A DNA stretch of 64,000 nt from Paragonimus skrjabini miyazakii. Lineage: Eukaryota > Platyhelminthes > Trematoda > Plagiorchiida > Troglotrematidae. Within the stretch, counting starts at the first letter, position 1, and each line of letters begins with the position of its first letter. Below are positions 1-10,450 of this stretch, piece by piece. The stretch is from positions 1-64,000 of the forward strand of contig JTDE01008906.1 of the NCBI GenBank assembly GCA_014338405.1, read 5' to 3'. The translations under genes and the position numbers were made by a program. A model generated the notes under the pieces. The model was given only the letters and a program-made list of their open reading frames with translations, ran no database searches and was not told the DNA's origin.

Positions 1-326
1 TTCTGTACACAGCCACGTATGTATGGTCGTCTGTTGAATAGTTCATACCTAGCCACGGAATTGCGTGTTTAACCATGGTAGGTGTGCATTTATTAACTTG
101 TTTGTTTATCTATCTATCCCTCGTTGTAGCCCTTGATACAACCAAGAATGTTGCGGCGTGGAACTACCCCTCTGGTACAGAGATTCTTCGCCCGGAGAAA
201 CGGAACCATCAAAAGCCGTGGCTTTCTACTTCCGTCTGTCACCCATTGACATCGAAACGGACAAACTGATTGGATCCGGATGACTTTGGCCTTCATTTTC
301 GAAACCGTGAACAAACCGCTGAAAAC

Positions 327-668
327 CTAAACACACTCTTTATCCGGAGTTTGATTGGTATTGAAATACCAATCTAACAACTTCTTAAGTAGGTAAGAAT
401 CTAACAACACTATGAAGCGGTCCCTAGAAGAACAGTTAACAACCGCCAATGGAAGGTTGTTCCAGTGGTTGATAACCCTGTAAGAGAAGAACTGTTGCCT
501 AAGGAAGGTCCTGGGTCGAAGCTTATAGAGCTTCTTGTCATGACCCATTCGCCTGTTATCGACTACTGTGGTGAAGAACTGGTGCACGAGTCCTGTGGTG
601 AAGAAAAAGTGCGTAAGGATTAAGTCGCCGCGGAGTCTTCGAAATTCAAGTGGATAAAGATCAAGCAT
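327..668 (-). mobile_element. CR1-like non-LTR retrotransposon, C-terminal end of ORF2
   Basis: A 113-residue open frame contains FRRLRGDLIL, MGHDKKLYKLRPRTF and FFSYRVINHWNNLPLAVV. This is the conserved tail of CR1/Jockey-type polymerase proteins (RGDLI, RGH..KL..., FS.RV...WN.LP..VV). It ends at a stop at its low-coordinate end, as expected for the end of ORF2. It lies on the same strand as the endonuclease and RT at 1700-3985 and is probably the same element, separated from it by about 0.7 kb of unrelated or decayed sequence. Confidence 0.8.
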
Positions 669-1560
669 TTCAAGACGAGACTTGTAAATGAAATGCGTAA
701 ACCAGTGACTATTTTGGTGGCTACTCGCTGGAAATGCTTCAAACTGGCGTACACGACTTGATTTGCATACTCAGGCAATGGTCTTGTATAGACAATGTAG
801 ATCGATTGAAGAGCAAGCCTGTAGGTTTGGGGAAAGGCTCTCTGTCATCCCAAGAGTCCCAAATCCCATTTTGGCGGCCAACTGGTGGTGATAAGAGAAG
901 GATTAAACAGCCGATCGATTATTTACGGAGATATGGAATTTCAAACGCACCCATAAAACTTGTATTATTGTGGTTCATGTTGGAATTTTGTAAAAGTTCG
1001 CGAAAGGCATATCCGGGCTATGCGATGAGAACTGGCAAATATCCTTAGTATTATTAGAATGCCTGGAATGAATACTGTAAGATTGTTATGTTGTACTTTT
1101 GCCCTATCTCGATTATTCACGGAGATATGCTATGTCTGCTTCATCCTTGCATCTTTGTCTTGCTCCTAATTGTTCCTTCTATTCCTTCTACTTTCCATTT
1201 ATGCAGTGGGAGAAATCGGGTTGCTGGTGAATGGGATTTAACTGTTCTGATGGACAAATTTGTTTCCGGAGTAGTTGAACGAGTCGAATCAAAAATGTTG
1301 TAAAAAGATAGGATAAGATTTTCATTTATTTCGCGGATTTCTGTTGAAAATTAGTTAAGGGGGGTTGGGAAGCTTCCAAAGCGTTGGAAATGTGTACCGA
1401 AATTGTTGTGAATAAAATCGCCAGTAGTAGAAAGGCAGAAAAAGCGTTGTTCGCAAATTTTTTCATCTGCCCACCGATGCCCGTGCGGGCCCGTGCCTGC
1501 CGATTGCCCGCCTTCTGCCCGCGTGGGGCCCGCATGGTCCCCTCGACGTTTTGCTACCTG
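669..1560. other. Interrupting segment in the CR1-like element, with a GC-rich block
   Basis: From the YADD box (1781-1792) to the ORF2 stop is about 1.46 kb, where a CR1 element normally needs about 0.8 kb, so up to roughly 0.7 kb here is extra. I recognise no protein in it. Positions 1470-1545 form a strongly GC-rich block with repeated GCCCGNGCGGGC-like units, unlike the AT-rich surroundings. Confidence 0.4.
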
Positions 1561-1699
1561 GGGACAGCCAAATCCCTAGGTTCTCTTTAAGGTCAACTTT
1601 CGTGATATCCGTTACACTTTGTGCACCGTGTATCACGAATAGGTTCTCCGAGTCTCCTCCAAGCGACATATGTGCACGTTTACTGCCGTTTAGAGAGAG

Positions 1700-3985
1700 A
1701 CTCCAGTCTTCTGACCAGCCCGTAATACGGTAGAGGTCAATCTACAATGCACTGGGATCAAAAGCATTCCGGATTTTTAAATCGTCAGCGTAAATGAGGG
1801 TATTGGTAGAAGTAAGGTCGGGAAGGTCATGTATAGTAGAAACAACTACGGACCGAGCACGGATCCTCGAGGAGCTTCAGAGGAGATCGGAGAAGGAGAA
1901 GAAAGGTCCGATTCGGTTTTTACCCTGAAAGTTCTGTTATCAAGAAATGATGTTATCCAGCGGTAAACATCTCATTGAATCCCATGGGTTTCTAGCTTAT
2001 GGACAAGAGGGGGTTACGATCAAATGCCTTAGCAACGTCGAAAAAGATAGCATCAGAGATATGGCCATTGTCTTTGGCGTCTCTCAGGTTATCCATGAAG
2101 ACAGGCATATTGGTTATGTATGGCCGGTCGGGAAGAAAGCCATGCTGGGTAGAAATGAAAAGACTACTCGAGAAGAAATGCTTAAGGATAGCGCGTTCTA
2201 ACAGGCGCTGCATTACCTTGCACGGGATGCTGGTGAGGCTGATCAGCCGATAACTAGCAGGGGGATGACGATCTCCTGCCTTAAAATATAGGTGTGACAG
2301 TGGCCTCTTTCCATGCCTCCGGAAGAGTGCTGGTCCGAAGTGTCTGTTTAAACAGACTATGGAGGGGCATAGCCAAACCAAGGGCCGCTTCTTTCAGGAT
2401 TTGGGGATGGATCCCGTCTGGTCCCATTGCACTATAAGTGTTGATCTTAAGCAAGAGATCCTGAACGTCGAGCATAGAGAATTCAGCTGTTAGGAGTGGA
2501 CATTGGAAATTTCTCCTCGGGAGAATCGGATGCGAGGTTGCCGGACCCACATTGTAGACTGCTGACTAGTATTCTCTGAACACCTCAACAACCACCTGAG
2601 AGTTTCAGCAGGTTTCCCTATCGGGAAGCCGCAGGCAAAGCGCTGAGGGCTTAGTTTTTCTCTGGCGACGCATGTACTTGGAAAGAAAATTCTTGTTCTC
2701 CCGAGCTGCCAGTAGGATTTTTGTCTGCGCCTATTTGGTATGTTGACGGATTTCCGCCGGCCTCAGTTTCGTACAGAACGAAAGGTTTCTAGATCCTCCA
2801 ACTTTCCCGTTAGTTCCTGCTTAGAGGATAGACGGGAACGTAAATCTAGAAGACTACGTATGTTCCGCGAAGGCGGTGGGCGAGATGAGGACTTTCACAG
2901 TTTGCGAGGAACAAATGCCTCATCAGCTTCGTGAATAGCTACTTTAAAAGAAAGACAGTTTATGTTCACTGAATTAGACAAAAGTTTGAGTGCACTTATC
3001 CTCAGTGCGTTAAAGTCAGCTTTCTGGAAACTTCCGAGTGAAGTCTTTGTTACGGCATTTTGGAGCCAGTAACAGATAAAATCGGAAGCAAGTAACATGT
3101 GGTCTCTGCCCCAGCGGTGGGTTGATGACCACTCTATCTACCAGATGAGCTTCATTTGTAATAACCAGATCAATGAGTTTGTCTGTCCTGGATGGTGCCG
3201 TGTAGGTAGTTCGAGATGTTGTGTCCAGGCTTTTTAATGGGTCAACATTGCTAGGGATTTCAAAAATCCACAGTCAGAGTCCTCATGAGAAGCAGCTACA
3301 TGGTTGAGTTTGGGTGCGTTGAAGTCACCCATAGTGAGAAGATGGGAGAAACGCTGTGTAGACGGGAGATAGTCTAGGGCGGCAAGAATGGCCTCGTTGT
3401 CAGTTGCGTTGCATAACGGTAATCGATAAATAACACCGACAAGGAGCGTGTCACGACTACGAACCCGGAGTTTAAACCACAGTCCGTCACACTTCTCTGG
3501 GGAGGTGAATTCCTCTATGACAGTTGGTACTGGCAGCTTCTGGCCTAGAAAGACAGCACAGCCTCCCATACGTCCACGGGAGGAGTCTGTCTCGTAGAAC
3601 GAGTACCCAAGAACATGTAGTTCGTTATCACTGATATCTGCGAAAAGCCGGGTTTCTGTCAAAGAAAGAAAATGAGGACAAGTATCGTGCATCAACTGTC
3701 TGATTTCAGGTAGTTTGTTTAAAAGACTCAGACAGTTGAGGGCTATCTCCTCATTCGGCTGGGTGCAAAAAGAGACAAGAGCGCGAGGAAGAGCTTGAGA
3801 AAGCAGTTCTAGTAGCGAGGGTTTGTGTGTGGACGGCGTCAGCGTCTCCTGACTCCTCTTGGAGGGTTGCGGCCGTTTCACCACCGCCTGAGCATATGTG
3901 AGCGTCCCTGTGGGATGCCCTGCCTGTTTATGTTGACTCAAGGTTGATGGCTGGTGGACCGCCTTCATTTTTTGAAGTACTGGAG
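1700..3985 (-). mobile_element. CR1-like non-LTR retrotransposon, endonuclease plus reverse transcriptase (broken)
   Basis: Read on the minus strand, 3968-3234 is an open frame of 244 residues with an APE-type endonuclease: LNCLSLLNKLPEIRQLM, LTETRLFADI, VGVIYRLPL and MGDFNAPKLN. It runs on as RTDKLIDLVITNEAHLVDRV and PPLGQRPH (3230-3100). RT follows: MGPDGIHPQILKEAA, LPEAWKEATVTPIF, KAGDRHPPASYRLISLTSIP, STQHGFLPDRP, FFDVAKAFD and LIYADDLKIRN, with the catalytic YADD at 1781-1792. Frames change and stops occur between blocks, so the element is dead. The start near 3985 abuts an RTE tail. Confidence 0.88.
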
Positions 3986-4035
3986 GGTGGTTTGCAGTTT
4001 TGTGCTTTGCGGGTTTACGCGAGAGAATGGTCGGT

Positions 4036-4092
4036 ATTTATGGCATCAGTGTGAACTACTAATGTATTACTGTCTATGCTGATGATGATATA
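4036..4092 (+). repeat. RTE subfamily B 3' tail (short copy)
   Basis: The sequence GCATCAGTGTGAACTACTAA, then TATTACTGTCTATG and GATGATGAT, matches the tails at 19770-19815, 22866-22920 and (inverted) 21018-21075. It lacks the upstream 3' UTR and is heavily 5'-truncated. Confidence 0.65.
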
Positions 4093-4189
4093 AAGTCATT
4101 GAATTTGTGGTCACGTGAGCGCAGGAGGAAATACGTAAATTTCACGCTAATACACATCTCGGTAACAGCTTAAGATATCTGATTTCCGA

Positions 4190-5510
4190 CAGCAGAATAG
4201 GGTTCTTCGGGTCAGGTTTACCCCGACCTTAACAAGACTGGAGTCACCTGTAACTGGCTGCTATGTGATCGACTTGTGTACACGACTGGGAAGCCCATGG
4301 AGGTCTCCATGTATCACAGTACCTCTTTCTACGTTGAGATGCGGTGCCCGAAATATACTGTGATGCTCACAGCTACAACATAGTTCCGCCGTTATTACTG
4401 CGTTTTGCCCGAATGCCAATCATACTTCATGGCCGCTTCTCTTTTATAGAAACAACCGAGCTGGGCATTACAATTTCCCGCTAGTATGATGATGTCGGAA
4501 TGTTTATTCTTTTTCAGAAGGTTGAGTGTGTCGCAGGACGCATCAGTGCGTTTTACTGCGTTACATTATTAACGAAGGTTGTCGTCGTTGAATCTCATTT
4601 TTCTTGTGTGGCACCTTCTAGATGCAACAACGGAGTGTTCAGCCGGAGTTACACACCAACAAGTCAAGGAGCGTATTCAACAGCGGATCCAAAAAATGAG
4701 GAGAACATCCATCACAGGCGCAGAACGCTGGAAACTTCCCTAACAGCAGTAGGCGACAAATATTTCTACAGTAAATCCGATTCTTCTGTTAGCGGTTTAA
4801 CGCCTTTCACGACGATAGTGAACGATCATGTTTGTAGTCTCATGTAAAACCAAAGGTCAGACGTAGTAAGTGCAGCTGGACATGCAAAGTGCGTAATCGT
4901 GAGTATAGTTTGAGCGTAGCTTTTCGAGTGTCACATGAGTGTCACAATTTGTTCTATTGTTATTCTCAAACTACACTCAGGCTACACTCCATCTGCACTC
5001 GTGCTGACTGAATCATTTGTAGCATCTGACCGACTGTCCGTTGAAGCATACGCCGATATAATAAGTGTGCAGCGCTTTTCTGATTTGCGTTGACAGGTTT
5101 TAACCGATGTATTGAATCTGACAGCACATAAGTGACTGTTCATTTGAATCTAGCCAAGCAAACATGGTTCTGTCCTCAAACTCAGTGTAATTCCCACTCC
5201 AACTCGATCACGAGACTCAGCCCAGGCTTCATCAGATACCCTGAAAGAGAGGTGCTTGGATTGACAGTTATTTAGAGGTGAGACCAAATGACAGAATTGT
5301 AGACTCGTGCCTCCGACACGCAGTGCACATCAAGCTCCAGACTTGAGAGATTACGTGCTAGAACAGCATGGTGACGGGTTTGTTGGAGAGTGCGGACGTT
5401 GAAGAAGCCAATGTTTACCGGTTGTCTTGGCTTTAGTAACTCGAGAGCACAGGGAAGGCAGGGAACTTCGGGAGCAATGTAAAGAGGGATGAATACTCTC
5501 ATTCAAGCGC
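4190..5510 (-). mobile_element. RTE-like retrotransposon, endonuclease part (broken, carries an insertion)
   Basis: The minus strand at 5430-5275 reads NIGFFNVRTLQQTRHHAVLA, then LSSLELDVHCVSEARVYNS: the start of the RTE endonuclease (NVRTL...L.....D..C.SETR). The stretch to 4190 aligns base by base with the copy at 53770-54540, except for a 470-bp insertion at 4546-5015. No RT follows. Stops are frequent. Confidence 0.82.
4546..5015. repeat. 470-bp insertion within the RTE endonuclease copy
   Basis: Copy 2 of the RTE (53-54 kb) runs CAGGACGCATCA directly into TTGGTAGTATCTGA. In this copy 470 bp sit between CAGGACGCATCA and TTTGTAGCATCTGA. The insert ends AATCA, so ATCA is repeated at both edges, a possible 4-bp target-site duplication. 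The insert contains no recognisable protein. Its last 130 bp hold short direct and inverted repeats such as GAGTGTCACATGAGTGTCAC. Confidence 0.6.
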
Positions 5511-6735
5511 AATGGGACCCTTAAAAATCCATGGTCACGACAGTCGGCGAGTGATCAAGGTATCAAGCTTGTCTTTTATGGTGGTTCGCTGATAGCCTCT
5601 TTCCTCGCTTGTCAACCCAGCGTTGCTGGTTCGTGATCCCAGGATCAGCGTTCCAGCTTCGTTTACCTGGTTTTCAGCAAAGTGCTTAGTTTAAAGGACG
5701 GGCCGTGATGAGTGCAGGCGCTGGCTGAGGACCATCATCCGGAACTACTTGCCCTTACCTAAACGTGGTTATCACAGCGAGCTTCTTTTTACACATACAC
5801 CGCTTGGATACGATGGAATATCTCAACGTTAGGAGGGTTGTGTTCTGTATGGTCTTGATGTTCGTTCGGTTTTACTGACTGTACTGCTGAAGCTGTAGTG
5901 TTGCACAGGAACGTACTCTCAGGGGGACTGCTGACAATGGTTGGAGTCTACAGATGTCCTACTTCAGATTATCTGGTGCTCTGCGCTTGGTCAATCGACA
6001 CACGTCGAACTGATGCCCCATCCTAGGATGTGTGTTGGCGGTCCTTCTGATGTTCAGCTGCATCAGCGAGCTTTGCGAATGATGGTGGTCTCTCGTCAAC
6101 GTTGGATTTGCGCGTTATCCGTGCTTGATCACGGTCGAGAAGTACGAAAACTGCATGAAAAACTTCACAGTCACTATGTGAATTTCTGCGTCATGCATTC
6201 CCCTCTCAGCCGTTAATCTAAGCTTTTCATGATTTAATTGTGGCATGAAAATGGTCAGAAAGCGAGCAGGATCTGAGGGGAATGGTTGTATGTTGGCGCT
6301 ACCTCGATTACCACCTTCGAGCTTTACAAGCCAATCTGAGGTATTTGCAGGCAGTTTATCAGAGCTGCCAGTTTGCCGAGGGAGGCAGCTGATACACCAT
6401 TTGTAGACTCGAGGAGTTTCAAGGTAAAATCTCGTGGAGAACAGAGTACCACGTCATAGTTGGTCGTAAGTCAGGCTGGAAATCCCACCCACTGTGACTT
6501 CGGTAAGGCGTGCTTACTGAAGACCACTACGCTAGCATCTTTGTGTTGGGACTTCCTGCTTGATCCGGGCGACGTGAAGCAAAACTTGAGGAGTGTCCTC
6601 CTTTGTGGGCGATAGAAATCTCGGAATCTAAAGCTCTTAGGCTACTACGTGATGCAGACACTACAGAAGCAGCCGGACGTAGTCTAGGGTTTCTTTGTAA
6701 GCCTGATGCTATCTTGTTCATCCTACCTACTCTGG
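5511..6735. other. No recognisable gene
   Basis: The high-coordinate side of the RTE fragment may continue as its 5' UTR to about 5700. An open frame at 5941-6216 (+, 91 residues) has no match that I know. The stretch just before 6740 probably belongs to the CR1-like element that follows, but no motif is clear. Confidence 0.4.
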
Positions 6736-6739
6736 CGTT

Positions 6740-7690
6740 CTAAAGTCCGTAGAGACGGAATCCCCTCTGTGGAATGGAGTAAGCCGATCTTTTGCCCAAA
6801 GGGGACCAGAACTGTACCCACTAACTTTCCATTCATCAGCTTGTGCAGTACCGTAACGAAACTCCTTAAGAGACTGGCAACAGTGGTTGAAAGCTCAGTT
6901 TGAGCTCCTTAACTCAATACTGCATGGGTTCGGACGTGGACACTCCTGCTTCACAGATCTCCTTGTTGCTAAAAGACCAAGGCCTTGTCGTAGTAGTTAT
7001 CACCGACCTCAGTAACATCATCGACAAGGTACTTCATCGGAGGTTGTGCATGAACTTACACCTCTGAATGGATAGGACGGTTTCCCGATGGATATCTGCG
7101 TTTCTGCTGCACAGAATGCAGTCTATCCATGTATGAATAAGTGTTTTCCTTAATATGTTGGGTTTTCTTAGGTTTGTATGTTTAGTCCTTATCTCCGTTT
7201 CAAGTTAATGTGCCTCCTGATCTGGAAGTACCGTCGGTGATCTTTGTGGAAGACGTAAAGAAGTGCCATTTCTCAGACAATTGGAGAGGGTCCTGAGCCA
7301 GCTTTAGATGTGGTCAGCAGAATGGTTGCTGTCAACAAACCTTGGGCATGCACGATATTACCCGCTGGTTCAACAGCTGCTACTACGCCCAAGTATGCAC
7401 TAAGAGAGACTACTGCTTGTTTTGTTCCAGCATATGGACCCGAGCTCTATTATTTTCAGGGACTTTGAGGTCAGCAGCCAGTAGCGTCAGGCTATCAATA
7501 GAAACTTTCGTGTGCTGTGGATGGCTCTTCGAGCTTACCGAATGTTGACCGGTACTATGTTCCACATGGTTTTTCCTAGGTCTGTGGCCGCATCTCATGA
7601 GCTATTTCCAGGCTCACCCGGCGTACCTAGTGGGTACTGAAGCAGCACTGGTGGGGGTAATACGTGCTCGCACCGACCCAGTTCGCGAAT
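6740..7690 (+). mobile_element. CR1/Jockey-like reverse transcriptase relic
   Basis: Fragments in shifting frames follow the RT order: VEWSKPIFCPKGTRTVPTNF and ISLCSTVTKLLKRL (6765-6880), FELLNSILHGFGRGHSCFTD (about 6898-6960), VVVVITDLSNIIDKVLHRRL then VSRWISAFLLHRMQSI (6988-7125), and LEVPSVIFVEDVKKCHF (7215-7270), where FVED stands in place of F/YADD. The catalytic box is therefore degenerate and several frameshifts are present. Confidence 0.7.
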
Positions 7691-7699
7691 TGAGAAGTC

Positions 7700-8180
7700 T
7701 ATCATAGTCACAGAGACTTGCTAAACTAGACATGTTATTTTGCTGTTATTTGATCGACGAATACGGATGATCTTATCCTCACCTGCCATATTGACCCCGA
7801 CTTTTCCTGGCTATGTATGTCGGCACGACCACAAGTTCTAGGCGGATACCGTCATGAATTGAATAAACATCGGTCTGACCACGTGAGACCTGAGGCTCGT
7901 CTGTCTCTGGGTGTTATAGTAACTGGAATACTGTCCATGAGAATGCATTGCGTCCACAGTCAGTCTGGGATTTCGAGCGTAAGCCTAGGCTGCAGTTTGC
8001 GCTTTATCCATATGTCTATTATTCTTAGTCTCTTGATTTACGTTATATTTATTGATTGCCATCTGTTACTTTATTCACCATCATCACTGGATCTTGTCGA
8101 TACCTTCTGCTTCATCAGAGTTTGCCCACTTTTTATTTTGGTTTAATTTTTTCAATCATTTGCTCCGATCTTTGCTACTT
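7700..8180. other. No recognisable gene
   Basis: T-rich sequence lies between two retroelement relics. A 109-residue open frame at 7817-8146 (+) is rich in L, I, S and F, as expected from T-rich noncoding DNA. Confidence 0.4.
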
Positions 8181-8184
8181 AACA

Positions 8185-8749
8185 TCAGATTGTCTCAGTA
8201 TTGGTGCATTTAAGAGTGAGTCGCTTCTTGCTTCCTTGGGCAATTGAAGTTCCGTTGACCTCATGGAAACTGCGAATTTTCGCACGTGTAATAATAATAA
8301 ATGCATCGTCTGCGTATCTCAGCCACAAGTTTGGACGGTGCTTTTGGAACGCAGTCCTTTCGAAAAACTGTATAAGGGGTTTGGAAAGTGAAGATCCCAT
8401 TAGTGACCCTCATTGCTGTTAATATGTTGTCTTTCAATTGTGAGTAGGTTTTTGTGCAGGGCTGTGCTAGATTAACGAGGTTGACTGTAGACAACCTGAT
8501 GTGTTCTTAACACTGCGCATTGTCCTGCAACATATCGACCAGTGCTTTTAACGCCAGTTTATTCAAAATGCAGATGAACAAAGAGGTAACATCGAACAAC
8601 ACCATGACTTCAGTCCCGGTATCTTGTGGAGAAAGCCAGAGGCAATGAGTATGTGAGATACTAGTTCTGAGTCTCAATTGAATTAGTCTGCTGAGGAATC
8701 TTGTTAACCTGTTGGTTTGAGCTCCTCTAGTTAGAACGTTCGGTGTCAA
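8185..8749 (-). mobile_element. Penelope-like retroelement, reverse transcriptase (broken)
   Basis: On the minus strand 8640-8530 reads EVMVLFDVTSLFICILNKLA then LKALVDML, matching the FDVTSLFTSIP..LAL motif of Penelope-like RTs. After a gap come MGSSLSKPLIQFFERTAF, KHRPNLWLRYADDAFIIITR and FHEVN (8400-8230), matching the PMGSPLS, the LE.K.F...P..W.RYVDD.F.I and the FH..LN motifs. The YADD box is at 8305-8316. The segment between the two blocks is frameshifted or deleted. Confidence 0.82.
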
Positions 8750-8849
8750 AGGCGAATTCTACGCAGTCCATAGAATCTTGGAATATGATTCTCGGTAGTT
8801 TGAAGCTCTTTCGGGATACCGTCATTGATTTTTTGTGTGAATGTGTAGT

Positions 8850-8861
8850 ACACACACACAC
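8850..8861. repeat. (CA)n microsatellite, short
   Basis: About six CA units lie within AGTACACACACACACGTATG. Confidence 0.6.
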
Positions 8862-8964
8862 GTATGGTTGATGTTGTTTAATCGTGACGGTCGGCATGTG
8901 TATCGTTTATTGTTGTGATTCTCATTTTACTCCTGCGCTTGTATGTTGGTCTCGCTCCCACTCA

Positions 8965-9130
8965 CACACTCACTGATCTTTTTCCTTCGGGTTTACACCG
9001 GATACGTGGTGTGTGAGTGGAATCGCAAGTGGTGCAGCGTAAACCACTTGGGGTGATGGTTCAAAGTGCAGGCGTCTTTTGGCTCCGGTTACTGTGACGG
9101 GCTAGTCCGTTTCGGATGCCGCCGACCATG
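8965..9130 (+). repeat. Dispersed repeat X, copy 1
   Basis: This segment (TTCGGGTTTACACCGGATAC, GTGGTGTGTGAGTGGAATCG, GGTGATGGTTCAAAGTGCAG, GGCTCCGGTTACTGTGACGG) is matched closely and in inverted orientation at 27848-28012, and more loosely at 24350-24480. It is about 165 bp with no coding potential. It may be a SINE or the end of a longer element. Confidence 0.65.
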
Positions 9131-9184
9131 TGGTCTCACTTGTTCCATTCGTTACACAATCCACGCGCTATCTTACTGGCGACT

Positions 9185-9545
9185 TTTTCAGAATTTTGGC
9201 GTTGAACATGGTTAGGCAGCGGTTGTTTCTTAGTGAGGTCAATTGTATTCAGTCTTTCGGTCTTCAAATCTGGCTATATCATGTACAGACCTCGCTGACT
9301 AATCGCCTGCCACGTTGAGCGTACTGGCACCAACCGATTTAAGGTGTGTCGCATGCCTATAAAGACTTAGTGTAAGTGGCAGTTGTTCGAACATCAGAGT
9401 GCTTTCGTCTGTCATACCTAGGTGTTTCGTGAATGGTGCCGTTGTTTAACTATCGTCTGCGAAGTGACGGGAATTTGTGAAGTGGATGGTGAAAGCCGCT
9501 GGAGAGCGGTTTTTCGGATACTGCCTTACTCTTATCTGCAGTCTG
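9185..9545 (+). mobile_element. Highly decayed RTE RT C-terminus
   Basis: A weak but collinear match to the RTE C-terminal region is visible: VRQRLFL, then LQIWLYHVQTSLTNRLPR, corresponding to the EVRRRVLG and HRLRWLGHVLRM..RLPRR patterns. The better copy at 19150-19430 helps identify it. Further downstream, GTGAAAGCCGCTGGAGAGCG resembles the RTE-B 3' region. Confidence 0.5.
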
Positions 9546-9777
9546 ATTGTTTGCTTTCGAGACCTATTCATATGGATGTTTGAATTGTGGTTTGGTTACA
9601 CGTAGCACGAAACGTATAGTTTTCACCAGGGGCCGTGTGAACAATTGGTGTTGTGAATTATATAGTACTATTAACTTTGATCATTTTGGATCTCCTACGG
9701 TCATCAGCGTAAATAATATTCAATTCCATGTATATTTCTTCCTGTTGGGAATAAATTATGGAGGATTATGGCAACTA

Positions 9778-9783
9778 ATGTTA
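9778..9783 (+). CDS. TTLL12: Tentative first coding exon of TTLL12 (Met-Leu)
   Basis: The exon at 9841 has no ATG before residue 49 and has an in-frame TGA just upstream at 9814-9816, so the start must lie in an earlier exon. ATG TTA at 9778-9783 is followed at once by the donor GTGAGC, and a 57-nt intron (9784-9840, ending TTTTCAG) would join it in phase 0 to the 9841 exon. The frame is open upstream but contains no other ATG. A more distant first exon, or a trans-spliced leader, is equally possible. Confidence 0.3.
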
Positions 9784-9840
9784 GTGAGCTGGTGTTTCAA
9801 TTTCAGCCCCCGTTGATTGATACAGTTATGGTCTTTTCAG

Positions 9841-9966
9841 GCTAATACAAACGGCGTTGTTCGTCTCGATTTCGCGACTTTCTTAACACTTCATGAACAT
9901 CAGTTGAGATCATGTGGTATTCCTGGTCATTTTTGGCGCCGTTTGCATGAGAAATTATTGGATGAG
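9841..9966 (+). CDS. TTLL12: TTLL12 exon (residues 1-42)
   Basis: The acceptor GTCTTTTCAG precedes GCT. The exon encodes an N-terminal block with FLTLHEHQLRSCGIPGHFWR, which aligns with the FAALHGPALRASGVPERYWG region of human TTLL12. It ends GATGAG before a GTTTGT donor, in phase 0. Confidence 0.9.
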
Positions 9967-10406
9967 GTTTGTGGCCCATTACACAGCTTTGATATATAGG
10001 TTTATGATGCTGGCCAGTTTATGGTCTTGAATCGTGTGGAATTGGAGTCGAGCGACGAGCAGAACGAGGAGGAAGAAGATTTTGAGGCAGTGGATTCTGT
10101 TTGGCAAGTAAATGTTGATTGTGAAAAATTGGTTCGCAACGCGAGTAATAGGTGAGCATGTGCATACCAGGTTTCATATCTCGTTTAGCATCTTCCTGTT
10201 TGATCACGCGTGGACTTTCGAGTTATCTTCTTTGCGCAGCTCGTTGATTGCGTTACCCAGTCTTCGACTGCGAATGGCTGAATTGATGGATATTGACCAG
10301 TCAGAAGTAGATGAGACCACTATTCTGGATCGTATCTGTGAGCGTGTATGGAAGTGAGTTTGTCCATACGTTTGTATTGATTTTTGTATGTTGGGTATAT
10401 GCCTGC

Positions 10407-10450
<44 letters not shown>

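Noticed and set aside
7817..8146. 109-residue plus-strand open frame
   Set aside because: The composition (L, I, S, F) follows from T-rich DNA, and there are no motifs or splice context.
9547..9816. 89-residue frame upstream of TTLL12 as its N-terminus
   Set aside because: It contains no ATG except just before the 9784 donor, and its translation has no resemblance to TTLL12.
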